A stretch of 36,048 nt of DNA from Bacteroidales bacterium (lineage in GTDB: Bacteria > Bacteroidota > Bacteroidia > Bacteroidales > UBA932): assembly GCA_017438265.1 (NCBI GenBank), contig JAFRVZ010000050.1:1-36048 (forward strand), read 5' to 3'. The position numbers and the translations under genes were made by a program. Below are positions 16,009 to 24,005 of this stretch, piece by piece (position 1 is the stretch's first letter; the number at the start of each line of letters is the position of its first letter). A model generated the notes under the pieces. The model ran no database searches, was not told the DNA's origin, and worked only from the letters and a program-made list of their open reading frames with translations.

Positions 16009-16317
16009 ATGGAAGTCAAAATTTCGGAACAGGGCGGCACGATGACCGCCGCCTTCGTCGGACGCCTCGACACGCCGGCCTCCCTGGAAGTCTCCCGCGA
16101 TATCCAGCCCCTGCTGGATAACGCCAACAAGACCCTCGTGCTGGACTGCAAGGAACTGAGCTACATCAGCAGCTCCGGCCTCCGCATTTTCCTGACCATC
16201 CGCAAGGCCGCCGCGGCCAAGGGTGGCAAAGTCATCGTCAAGGACATCACCGACGACATCCGCCAGGTCTTTATGATGACCGGTTTCCTGAACCTGTTCG
16301 AAGTCCGCAATGGGTAG
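16009..16317 (+). CDS. RsbV-like STAS-domain anti-anti-sigma protein
   Basis: A 102-residue protein consisting only of a STAS domain. The conserved phosphorylation loop appears as SYISSSGLRIF; by alignment with SpoIIAA/RsbV the acceptor should be in Ser54-Ser56, most likely Ser55. The aspartate usual just before that serine is replaced by Ser/Ile here. It is expected to be phosphorylated by the kinase encoded just upstream and dephosphorylated by the PP2C protein at 12575-14533. Its stop overlaps the next start by 8 nt, tying its translation to the transporter gene. Confidence 0.92.
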   Translation: MEVKISEQGGTMTAAFVGRLDTPASLEVSRDIQPLLDNANKTLVLDCKELSYISSSGLRIFLTIRKAAAAKGGKVIVKDITDDIRQVFMMTGFLNLFEVRNG

Positions 16318-17788
16318 GCGGGCATTCCGGCTCCTCGGATGCCTGCTCCTCCTGCTGCTCGTCGTTTCCTGCGCTTCCGAAAAGCGGCGTGAAATCCGCG
16401 CCTGCAGCGACCTGGAGCACGGCAACGTCGGAGTGCTGACCGGGCGGAGCAACGACAGGGCCGTCCGCGCCCTGTTCCCGGATGCGGAACTCTATTATTT
16501 CGAAGACCTCGTGTCGATGTGCATGTCGCTCCAGAGCGGCCACATCGACGCGTTTGCCTGTATGGAGACGGGCGTAGACGGGCTCCTGGCCCGCAATCCC
16601 GGCTTCCGCGTGCTCGAAGGGGTGCCGGAGATCCTGGATACCGCGGCCGTCGCCTTCCGGGAGGACAACCTCCTGCTGGCGGGCCAGTTCAATGAATTCC
16701 TGCGCGGGATCCTCGCCGACGGGACGATGGACGCAATCCGCGCCAACTGGCTTGCGGCCGATGCCCCGGGCGTCCATTATCACCCCCATGCGAAGGAAGG
16801 CACGCCGCTCTCCGTCGGCATCGAGGCCGGCCAGACCTTCTTCACCGTGATCCGCGAAGGCGAAGGCGCCGGCCTGGAGCCGGAGATGATGCTGCGCTTC
16901 GGCGACTACCTGGGCCGTCCCGTCCGCTTCGTGGAGATGACCAACCCCGGCATGATTCCGGCGCTGTTCTCCGGCAAGGTCGATGCGCTCGTGAGCGCCA
17001 TCGCCCCGACGCGGAGCCGCGCGGGCCGGGTCCTGTTCTCGACGCCGTATGACATCTCCCCCGTCTGCCTCGTCGTCGCCGGCGCCGCCCCGCCCCAGGT
17101 TCGGAAAAGCGCCTGGAGCTCGCTGAAAGAGAATTTCCACGAGTCGCTCATCGCCGACAACCGCTTTGAACTGATTCTGGAAGGCCTGAAGAACACCCTC
17201 CTCATCACCTTCCTTTCCGTCATCTTCGGTTTCCTGCTCGGCTGCGGGCTCTGCTGGATGAAGCGCCGCGGTCCCCGCTGGGCGGAGGCCTTCTCCCACG
17301 GCTACTGCGAGATCGTCGAGGGCATCCCGATCGTGGTGCTCCTCCTCTTCATGTTCTACGTCGTCTTCGCGACGAGTCCCCTGACCGCGATCGTCGTCGC
17401 CGTCATCACCTACTCCCTCCATTTCGCCGCCGGTGCGGCGGAATGCCTGGAACGCAGCATCGAGAGCGTCGACAAGGGGCAGTGGGAGGCTGGCAAAGCG
17501 CTGGGATTCAGCCGCTTCGGAACCTTCCGCTACGTCATAGCCCCGCAGGCGGTCCGCCAGTTCCTTCCCCTCTTCAAGGGCAAGGCCGTCGGCCTCATCG
17601 AAAACACCTCGATCGTCGGCTTCATCGCCATCGAGGACATGACCAAGGTCACGGACATCATCCGCAGCCAGACCTACGACTCGCTCGTACCGCTCGTCGT
17701 GGTCGGCGTCATTTATTTCCTCATCGCCCGGCTGATCAGCGTCGGCCTGGACAAGCTCGGTGACCATTTGAATTTCAAGGTGAAATGA
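16310..17788 (+). CDS. Amino-acid-type ABC transporter: substrate-binding lipoprotein fused to permease
   Basis: A 492-residue fusion. A lipoprotein-like signal ends VVSC (Cys21). Residues ~37-150 look like the second half of an SBP_bac_3 domain (GNVGVLTG ... LQSGHIDAF ... DGTMDAIRANWL) and ~166-258 like its first half (LSVGIEAGQ ... LFSGKVDALVSAIAPTRSRA ... FSTPYDISPV), so the order is swapped relative to the family. Residues ~285-485 form a HisM/GlnP-type permease: segments near 294-316, 337-355, 357-375 and 459-478, and the EAA loop QWEAGKALGFSRFGTFRYVI. It should import polar amino acids or similar compounds with the ATPase encoded next, which overlaps it by ATGA. If the Cys is lipidated, the permease must still insert downstream; the segment may instead act as an uncleaved anchor. 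Confidence 0.88.
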   Translation: MGRRAFRLLGCLLLLLLVVSCASEKRREIRACSDLEHGNVGVLTGRSNDRAVRALFPDAELYYFEDLVSMCMSLQSGHIDAFACMETGVDGLLARNPGFRVLEGVPEILDTAAVAFREDNLLLAGQFNEFLRGILADGTMDAIRANWLAADAPGVHYHPHAKEGTPLSVGIEAGQTFFTVIREGEGAGLEPEMMLRFGDYLGRPVRFVEMTNPGMIPALFSGKVDALVSAIAPTRSRAGRVLFSTPYDISPVCLVVAGAAPPQVRKSAWSSLKENFHESLIADNRFELILEGLKNTLLITFLSVIFGFLLGCGLCWMKRRGPRWAEAFSHGYCEIVEGIPIVVLLLFMFYVVFATSPLTAIVVAVITYSLHFAAGAAECLERSIESVDKGQWEAGKALGFSRFGTFRYVIAPQAVRQFLPLFKGKAVGLIENTSIVGFIAIEDMTKVTDIIRSQTYDSLVPLVVVGVIYFLIARLISVGLDKLGDHLNFKVK

Positions 17789-18834
17789 TCCGCATATCCC
17801 ATCTTTCCAAAGTGTACCCCGGCGGGGTGACCGCCCTGCGGGACATCAGCCTGGAAGTCCGTCCGGGAGAGGTCATTTCCGTCATCGGCCCCTCCGGCTG
17901 CGGCAAGAGCACCCTCGTCCGCTGCATCGAAGGCCTCGAGGCCCCGAGCGCCGGGACCATCGAGACCGGCAGCAGCCGCCTCGGGATGGTCTTCCAGCAG
18001 TTCAACGTCTTCCCCCACCTCAGCGTCCTCGACAACGTGACCCTCGGTCCCGTCAAGCTGCGCGGCATCCCGCGCGAGGAAGCGGAGCAGCGGGGCATGG
18101 AGCTGCTGCGCACGGTCGGCCTCGCCGAGAAGGCCCGCCGGATGCCGGATTCGCTCTCCGGCGGCCAGAAGCAGCGTGTCGGCATCGCCCGCTGCCTGTC
18201 GATGGATCCGGACGTCCTGCTCTTCGACGAGCCGACCTCCGCCCTCGACCAGACGATGAAGACCGAGGTCTTCGGCGTCATCAGCGAGCTCGCCAAGCAG
18301 GGAATGACGATGGTCATCGTGACCCACGAGCTCGAATTCGCCCGCAAGGTCAGCACCCGTGTGCTCTTCATGCACGACGGCGAGATCTGCGAGGAAGGAA
18401 CCCCCGAGCAGGTCTTCGACCACCCCCAGAAGACCCTGACCCAGATCTTCATCCGCAACCGCCGCAGCCTCATCTTCCAGGTCGACAGCCGCGAATACGA
18501 CCTCTACAAGTTCAACGCGGACATCGAGTGGTTCTGCCAGCGCAACCACCTCGGCAAGAAGTACTTTACCCTCGAACTCATTACCGAGGAACTCCTGACC
18601 CACTTCCTCCCCTTCTCCGGCCCCATCCACTTCCGGATCTATCTCAACGACGAGAAGAAACTGGCGATGGAGATCGAGCAGGAATCCTGCTCCTCCCCCA
18701 TCGTGGATTCGCCGGAAGCCGACGAGATCTCCCTGATGATCCTCCAGGGCCTCTGCGCCTCGATCCGGGAGCGCCAGGAAGGCGCCAGCCGTTTCCTCGA
18801 CATCGTCGTCAACGACGTCTATAACCAGGATTAA
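17785..18834 (+). CDS. ABC transporter ATPase with C-terminal degenerate RsbW-like domain
   Basis: A 349-residue ATPase; GlnQ-type proteins usually have about 240. The standard cassette fills ~1-230: Walker A GPSGCGKST (35-43), Q-loop FQQF, signature LSGGQKQR (124-131), Walker B VLLFDEP (144-150) and H-loop His181. Residues ~238-349 are extra. There, FTLELITEELLTHFL aligns with the N-box of the RsbW-like protein encoded at 15564, with the metal-binding Asn replaced by His273. IYLNDEKKLAMEIEQESCSSP aligns with the strand leading into the G1 box, but the Asp-x-Gly is lost. I infer a non-catalytic GHKL-like regulatory domain. The cassette call is firm; the extension assignment rests on visual alignment. 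Confidence 0.9.
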   Translation: MIRISHLSKVYPGGVTALRDISLEVRPGEVISVIGPSGCGKSTLVRCIEGLEAPSAGTIETGSSRLGMVFQQFNVFPHLSVLDNVTLGPVKLRGIPREEAEQRGMELLRTVGLAEKARRMPDSLSGGQKQRVGIARCLSMDPDVLLFDEPTSALDQTMKTEVFGVISELAKQGMTMVIVTHELEFARKVSTRVLFMHDGEICEEGTPEQVFDHPQKTLTQIFIRNRRSLIFQVDSREYDLYKFNADIEWFCQRNHLGKKYFTLELITEELLTHFLPFSGPIHFRIYLNDEKKLAMEIEQESCSSPIVDSPEADEISLMILQGLCASIRERQEGASRFLDIVVNDVYNQD

Positions 18835-18846
18835 AAACCATTATCT

Positions 18847-19791
18847 ATGCAAGCGCTAACCCATACCGATTTCCATTTCGCCGGCCAGGTCTCCAAGTAC
18901 ACCGGCAAGGTCCGGGACGTCTACGACATCCGCGGCGAGTACCTCGTGATGGTCGCCACCGACCGCATCTCCGCCTTCGACGTCGTCCTTCCGAAAGGCA
19001 TTCCCTGCAAGGGACAGGTCCTGAACCAGATCGCCTCGAAATTCCTGGACCAGACGGCCGACATCCTTCCGAACTGGAAGATCGCCGAGGTCGACCCGAT
19101 GGTGACCGTCGGCCACCGCTGCGAGCCCTTCAAGGTCGAAATGGTCATCCGCGGTTATCTCGCCGGCCACGCCTGGCGCGAGTACCGCGACGGCAAACGC
19201 GAGATGTGCGGCGTCGCGCTCCCGGAAGGGATGGTCGAGAACCAGCGCTTCCCGGAACCCATCATCACTCCCACGACCAAGGCCGACGAAGGCCACGACC
19301 TCGACATCAGCCCCGCGGAGCTCATCGCCCGGGGCATCGTCTCCGCGGAGGACTACGCGGCGCTGGAGCGCTACACGCGCGCCCTCTTCGCCCGCGGGAC
19401 CGAACTGGCCGCGGAGAAAGGCCTGATCCTCGTCGACACGAAATACGAATTCGGAAAGAAGGACGGAAAGATCCTCCTGATGGACGAAATCCATACGCCG
19501 GACTCCTCCCGCTACTTCTACGCGGAAGGTTACGAAGAGCGTCTCGCCCGCGGCGAGCGCCAGAAGCAGCTCTCCAAGGAGTTCGTGCGCGAATGGCTGA
19601 TGGCCGAGGGCTTCCAGGGCCTCGAGGGCCAGAAAGTCCCGGAAATGACCCCGGAAGTCGTGGACGGCATCACCGCCCGCTACGTCGAGCTCTACGAGAA
19701 GATTACCGGCGAGCCGTTCGTCCGCCACGAAGCGGAGGACATCGCCGCCCGGATTGAGAAGAACATCGAAAACTACCTCGCGAAGCTATGA
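18847..19791 (+). CDS. purC: Phosphoribosylaminoimidazole-succinocarboxamide synthase
   Basis: SAICAR synthetase, joining aspartate to CAIR with ATP in de novo purine synthesis. The 314-residue length fits the longer form of the family. Recognisable parts are [11 protein letters not shown] near the N-terminus, [14 protein letters not shown], the VRGYLAG-like [24 protein letters not shown] and LVDTKYEFG followed by [13 protein letters not shown], the active-site region. It follows the ABC ATPase after only 12 nt (18835-18846), with no visible promoter or terminator between them, so it is probably cotranscribed with the partner-switching operon. Its stop overlaps the purB start as ATGA. Confidence 0.97.
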   Translation: MQALTHTDFHFAGQVSKYTGKVRDVYDIRGEYLVMVATDRISAFDVVLPKGIPCKGQVLNQIASKFLDQTADILPNWKIAEVDPMVTVGHRCEPFKVEMVIRGYLAGHAWREYRDGKREMCGVALPEGMVENQRFPEPIITPTTKADEGHDLDISPAELIARGIVSAEDYAALERYTRALFARGTELAAEKGLILVDTKYEFGKKDGKILLMDEIHTPDSSRYFYAEGYEERLARGERQKQLSKEFVREWLMAEGFQGLEGQKVPEMTPEVVDGITARYVELYEKITGEPFVRHEAEDIAARIEKNIENYLAKL

Positions 19792-21083
19792 TAGAACGGT
19801 ATTCGAGAAAAGTGATGCGGGACGTCTGGACCGAAGAGAACAAGTTCGGAGCGTACCTGGAAGTCGAAATCCTCTCCTGCGAAGCCTGGAGCAAGCTGGG
19901 CGTCATCCCGGCGGAGGACGTCGCGAAAATCCGTGAGAAAGCCCGCTTCAGCGTGGATCGGATCAAGGAGATCGAAGAACAGACCCGCCACGACGTCGTC
20001 GCCTTTACCCGCGCGGTCAGCGAGAGCCTCGGCGAAGAGCGCAAGTGGGTCCACTACGGCCTGACCTCGACCGACGTCGTCGACACGGCCAACGGCTTCC
20101 TCATCAAGCAGGCGGACGCGATCCTGCTGAAAGACCTGGAAGAATTCCTCGAGGTACTGAAGCGCAGGGCACTGGAATTCAAGGAGACGCCCTGCATCGG
20201 CAGGACCCACGGCATCCACGCCGACATTACCTGCTTCGGTCTGAAATGGGCCCTCTGGTACGAGGAGATGAAGCGCAACATCCGCCGCTTCAAGGCCGCC
20301 GCCGCGGACGTCGAGGCCGGCAAGATGAGCGGCGCCGTCGGCAATTTCGCCAATATTCCCCCGTTCATCCAGGACTACGTCTGCGAGAAGCTCGGCATCC
20401 AGTCCGCCGACATCTCGACCCAGGTCCTCCAGCGCGACCGCCACGCCTGGTACATCGCGACCCTCGCCGTGATCGCCTCGACCCTGGAGCAGATGGCCTT
20501 CGAGGTCCGCAACCTCCAGCGCACCGAGGTCCGCGAGGTCGAGGAAGCCTTCCGCAAGGGCCAGAAAGGCTCGAGCGCGATGCCCCACAAGCGCAACCCG
20601 ATCTCCAGCGAGAACATCTGCGGCTGCGCGCGCGTGATGCGCGGCTACATGTGCGCCTCCGGCGAGAACGTCGCCCTCTGGCACGAGCGCGACATCTCCC
20701 ACTCCTCCACGGAGCGCATCATCCTCCCGGACGCGACCGAGCTGCTCGACTACATGCTCTGCCGCTTCAAGGGCATCCTCGAGAACCTCGTCGTCTATCC
20801 GGAGAACATGCTGGAGAACATCTGGCGCACGAAGGGCGTCATCTTCGCCCAGCGCGTGATGAACGCGCTGATCGGCAAGGGCCTCTCCCGTGAGGAGGCG
20901 TACGATACCGTACAGCCCGTCGCGATGAAGGCCTGGACCGAAAAGCTCGATTACCAGACCCTCCTGAAAGAAAACGAGCGTGTCACTTCGCTGCTCTCCG
21001 AAGAGGAGCTGGCAGCCTGCTTCACGCTCGATTACTATTTCAAGAACGTAGATTACATCTACCGCCGGGTAGGCATCCTTTAA
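19788..21083 (+). CDS. purB: Adenylosuccinate lyase
   Basis: A 431-residue member of the fumarase/aspartase superfamily that acts twice in purine synthesis, releasing fumarate from SAICAR and from adenylosuccinate. Visible family landmarks are [22 protein letters not shown] and the signature loop [12 protein letters not shown] with the catalytic serine. Translation is coupled to purC by an ATGA overlap. The gene ends in TAA sharing TTAA with the stop of convergent purA, so the two mRNAs overlap at their 3' ends. Confidence 0.97.
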   Translation: MIERYSRKVMRDVWTEENKFGAYLEVEILSCEAWSKLGVIPAEDVAKIREKARFSVDRIKEIEEQTRHDVVAFTRAVSESLGEERKWVHYGLTSTDVVDTANGFLIKQADAILLKDLEEFLEVLKRRALEFKETPCIGRTHGIHADITCFGLKWALWYEEMKRNIRRFKAAAADVEAGKMSGAVGNFANIPPFIQDYVCEKLGIQSADISTQVLQRDRHAWYIATLAVIASTLEQMAFEVRNLQRTEVREVEEAFRKGQKGSSAMPHKRNPISSENICGCARVMRGYMCASGENVALWHERDISHSSTERIILPDATELLDYMLCRFKGILENLVVYPENMLENIWRTKGVIFAQRVMNALIGKGLSREEAYDTVQPVAMKAWTEKLDYQTLLKENERVTSLLSEEELAACFTLDYYFKNVDYIYRRVGIL

Positions 21084-22351
21084 TTCCGGAATACGATTTC
21101 GCTTCTGTCGGGGCCGACCGAAATGATCTTTACGGGACATCCGGTTTCGGCCTCGATGAACGCTACATAGTCCTTGAAGGCCTGCGGGAAGTCCTCCCAG
21201 GCGCGGATGCCGCCCAGGGCCGTCTTCCAGCCGCGGAATTCCTTGTAGACCGGCTGGATCGAGTCGTCGGCGTCGTACGGGAAGTAATCCAGGTCTTCGC
21301 CGTGGCGCTTGTAGCTGACCGCCACCTTGATGGTCTCGAAATCGTCCATCACGTCCGGCTTCATCATGATCAGTTCCGTCACGCCGTTCATCGTCACGGT
21401 CTGCTTCAGGGCGACCATGTCGAGCCAGCCGCAGCGGCGGGCGCGGCCCGTCGTCGCACCGAACTCGCAGCCGATCTTGCGGAGGCGGTCTCCCGTCTCA
21501 TCGAACAGCTCGGTCGGGAAAGGGCCGTTGCCGACGCGGGTGCAGTAGGCCTTGAAGATGCCGTAGACGTTGCCGACGCGGCTCGGCGCGATGCCGAGGC
21601 CCGTGCAGACGCCGGAGGCCATCGTATTGGAGGAAGTCACGAACGGATAGGTGCCGAAGTCGATGTCGAGCAGGGAGCCCTGCGCGCCTTCCGCGAGAAT
21701 CGCGACATCGTTGTTCATCGCGTCGTTGACGTAGCGCTCGCTCTCGATGAAGCGGAACTGCTTCAGTTCTTCGATCGCGGCGAGCCAGGGGCCCTCGAAC
21801 TTCGCGAGGTCGTAGCTGTAGTCCGGATACATCGTGAGCATCCGGAGGTGGCGCTGCTTCAGGGCCTCGTAGCGGTCCTTGAAGTCCGGCAGGAGGATGT
21901 CGCCGATGCGGAGGCCGTAGCGGCCGGTCTTGTCCATGTAGGCGGGGCCGATGCCCTTCAGGGTCGAGCCGATCTTGCCCTTGCCCATCGCGCTTTCGCT
22001 GGCGCCGTCGAGGATGCGGTGGGTCGGGAGGATGAGGTTCGCACGCTTGGAAATCAGGAGCTTGGACTTGACGTCCACGCCCTTCGCCTCGATCTGGCGG
22101 ACTTCGTCCATCAGGATCGCGGGATCGACGACGACGCCGTTGCCGATAATGTTGAGGGTCCCTTCCCGGAAGATGCCGGACGGGACGGTGTGCATCACGA
22201 AGCTGTCTCCGTCGAACTTGAGCGAATGGCCGGCGTTCGGACCGCCCTGGAACCGGGCGACCACATCATACTTCGGAGAGATCGAGTCCACAATCTTTCC
22301 TTTTCCTTCATCGCCCCACTGGAGGCCGAGAATCACGTCAACTTTCTTCAT
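21080..22351 (-). CDS. purA: Adenylosuccinate synthetase
   Basis: A 423-residue GTP-dependent enzyme joining IMP and aspartate to give adenylosuccinate, the substrate of the convergent purB product. The N-terminal phosphate loop [13 protein letters not shown] is diagnostic, followed by GPNAGHS, the [18 protein letters not shown] segment [34 protein letters not shown] and [10 protein letters not shown]. It lies 19 nt downstream of guaA on the same strand, so the AMP and GMP branch enzymes share a transcript. Confidence 0.97.
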   Translation of the reverse strand: MKKVDVILGLQWGDEGKGKIVDSISPKYDVVARFQGGPNAGHSLKFDGDSFVMHTVPSGIFREGTLNIIGNGVVVDPAILMDEVRQIEAKGVDVKSKLLISKRANLILPTHRILDGASESAMGKGKIGSTLKGIGPAYMDKTGRYGLRIGDILLPDFKDRYEALKQRHLRMLTMYPDYSYDLAKFEGPWLAAIEELKQFRFIESERYVNDAMNNDVAILAEGAQGSLLDIDFGTYPFVTSSNTMASGVCTGLGIAPSRVGNVYGIFKAYCTRVGNGPFPTELFDETGDRLRKIGCEFGATTGRARRCGWLDMVALKQTVTMNGVTELIMMKPDVMDDFETIKVAVSYKRHGEDLDYFPYDADDSIQPVYKEFRGWKTALGGIRAWEDFPQAFKDYVAFIEAETGCPVKIISVGPDRSEIVFRN

Positions 22352-22370
22352 ATAATACGGTGATTAATTA

Positions 22371-23891
22371 TTATTCCCATTCAATCGTCGAGGGCGGTTT
22401 CGAGGAGATGTCATAGCAGACACGGTTCACCCCTTTCACCCGGTTGATAATCTCATTGCTGAGCGCACGCAGGAAGCCGGTCGGCAGCTCCGCCCAGTCG
22501 GCGGTCATCGCGTCGCTGCTCGTCACGGCGCGCAGCGCGACGGCATAGTCGTAGGTCCGCTCGTCGCCCATCACGCCGACCGTCCGGACCGGCAGCAGGA
22601 TCGCGCCCGCCTGCCAGATATCGTCGTAGAGGCCCTCCTTGCGCAGCGCGCGGATAAAGATGTCGTCCACCTCCTGGAGGATCGCAACCTTCTCGCGGGT
22701 CACTTCGCCCGGGATACGGACGGCGAGGCCCGGGCCCGGGAACGGGTGGCGGAAGACCATGTGGCGGGGCATCCCGAGGCTCAGCCCGACGGCGCGCACC
22801 TCGTCCTTGAAGAGCCATTTCAGCGGTTCGCAGAGCTGCAGTTTCATCTTTTCGGGAAGGCCGCCGACGTTGTGGTGGCTCTTGATGACCTTGCCGGTGA
22901 TGTTGCAGCTTTCGATGCGGTCCGGATAAATCGTCCCCTGGGCAAGCCAGCGGGCGCCGGAGTACTTCGCGGCTTCGGCGTTGAAGACTTCGATGAAGTC
23001 CGCGCCGATGATCTTGCGCTTGCGTTCGGGCTCGGAAACGCCCTCCAGATCCTGCAGGAAGCGCTGCGAAGCATCCACGCCGTCGACATGCAGGCCGAGG
23101 GAGCGGTAGTCCGCCAGCACGTCCGTGAACTCGTTCTTGCGCAGCAGGCCGTGATTCACGAAGATGCAGCGCAGGCGGTCGCCGATCGCGCGGCTGAGCA
23201 GCACGGCGGCGACGGACGAGTCCACGCCTCCGCTGAGGCCGAGGATGACTTCGTCCTCCCCCAGCTGCGCGCGCAACTCCGCGACGGTCTTCTCCACGAA
23301 CGAATCGGGCGTCCATTCGCGGCGGCTGCCGCAGATACCGACGACGAAATTCTCGAGGAGAAGCTTGCCCTGGAGGCTGTGGACGACTTCGGGGTGGAAC
23401 TGGACGCCCCAGACGGGGGCGCCGGAGGCCTCGAAGGCGGCAAGCCGGACGCTCGGCGTCGAAGCGACGCAGCGCCAGCCTTCCGGCAGGGCGGTAATCG
23501 TGTCGCCGTGGCTCATCCAGACCTGCGCGCCGCTCTCAAGCCCGCGCAGCAGCGGACAGTCCGCGTCGAGGAAGGTCAGGTTGGCGCGGCCGTATTCCCG
23601 GCTGCCGGCGCTCTCGACGCGGCCGCCGAACGTATCGCTCAGAAGCTGGGCGCCGTAGCAGATGCCGAGGACCGGGTACTTCCCGACGATGCCGGAAAGG
23701 TCCGGGCGGAACGCATCGGGCGCATAGACACTCAGCGGCGACCCGCTCAGGATTACGCCGATGACGTCCGGATCGTCGGCCGGGAACCGGTCATAGGGAA
23801 GGATTTCGCAAAAGGTATCCAGCTCGCGCACCCGGCGTCCGATCAGCTGGGTCGTCTGCGAACCGAAATCAAGGATAATGATCTTCTGCAT
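22371..23891 (-). CDS. guaA: GMP synthase (glutamine-hydrolysing)
   Basis: Converts XMP to GMP with glutamine-derived ammonia. From the ATG at 23891 it has 506 residues, near the usual ~510-525; the ORF extends four codons further (23903) into the T-run of the leader hairpin. The glutaminase domain carries [10 protein letters not shown] (nucleophile Cys78) and VQFHPEV (His/Glu). The synthetase has the PP-loop GLSGGVDSS, and the dimerisation domain ends in the family's PPSTIEWE. It heads a guaA-purA operon with its own promoter. Confidence 0.97.
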   Translation of the reverse strand: MQKIIILDFGSQTTQLIGRRVRELDTFCEILPYDRFPADDPDVIGVILSGSPLSVYAPDAFRPDLSGIVGKYPVLGICYGAQLLSDTFGGRVESAGSREYGRANLTFLDADCPLLRGLESGAQVWMSHGDTITALPEGWRCVASTPSVRLAAFEASGAPVWGVQFHPEVVHSLQGKLLLENFVVGICGSRREWTPDSFVEKTVAELRAQLGEDEVILGLSGGVDSSVAAVLLSRAIGDRLRCIFVNHGLLRKNEFTDVLADYRSLGLHVDGVDASQRFLQDLEGVSEPERKRKIIGADFIEVFNAEAAKYSGARWLAQGTIYPDRIESCNITGKVIKSHHNVGGLPEKMKLQLCEPLKWLFKDEVRAVGLSLGMPRHMVFRHPFPGPGLAVRIPGEVTREKVAILQEVDDIFIRALRKEGLYDDIWQAGAILLPVRTVGVMGDERTYDYAVALRAVTSSDAMTADWAELPTGFLRALSNEIINRVKGVNRVCYDISSKPPSTIEWE

Positions 23892-23901
23892 AACCGCACA
23901 C

Positions 23902-23931
23902 AAAAAACGATTCTCCGGGCACGGAGAATCG
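23902..23931 (-). terminator. Terminator-like hairpin in the guaA leader
   Basis: On the minus strand CGATTCTCC (23931-23923) and GGAGAATCG (23916-23908) form a perfect 9-bp stem with a 6-nt loop, followed at once by TTTTTTG (23907-23901). This is a textbook intrinsic terminator. It lies downstream of the guaA promoter and 10 nt upstream of the guaA ATG, so it must be passed to express guaA. It could also stop read-through from the peptidase operon that ends at 24006. Confidence 0.7.
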
Positions 23932-23946
23932 GGAGTATCCTTTGAA

Positions 23947-23977
23947 CAAAGATAAAGGATTTTCCCGGTTTTCCAAA
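23947..23977 (-). promoter_or_regulatory. Consensus Bacteroidetes promoter for guaA-purA
   Basis: On the minus strand TTTG (23977-23974), then 19 bp, then TATCTTTG (23954-23947): an exact TTTG-N19-TAnnTTTG match. The start of transcription should fall near 23940-23943, giving a leader of about 50 nt that contains the hairpin at 23908-23931. Confidence 0.8.
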
Positions 23978-24005
23978 TACCCGGAGAAACTATTTCTAAA
24001 AAAAG

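Noticed and set aside
16271-17767. 498-codon minus-strand frame opposite the permease fusion
   Set aside because: Acidic low-information translation with no motif; the plus frame has SBP, permease and EAA features.
23902-23954. Purine or preQ1 riboswitch in the guaA leader
   Set aside because: Only about ten nucleotides precede the hairpin from the predicted transcription start, too few for a known aptamer.
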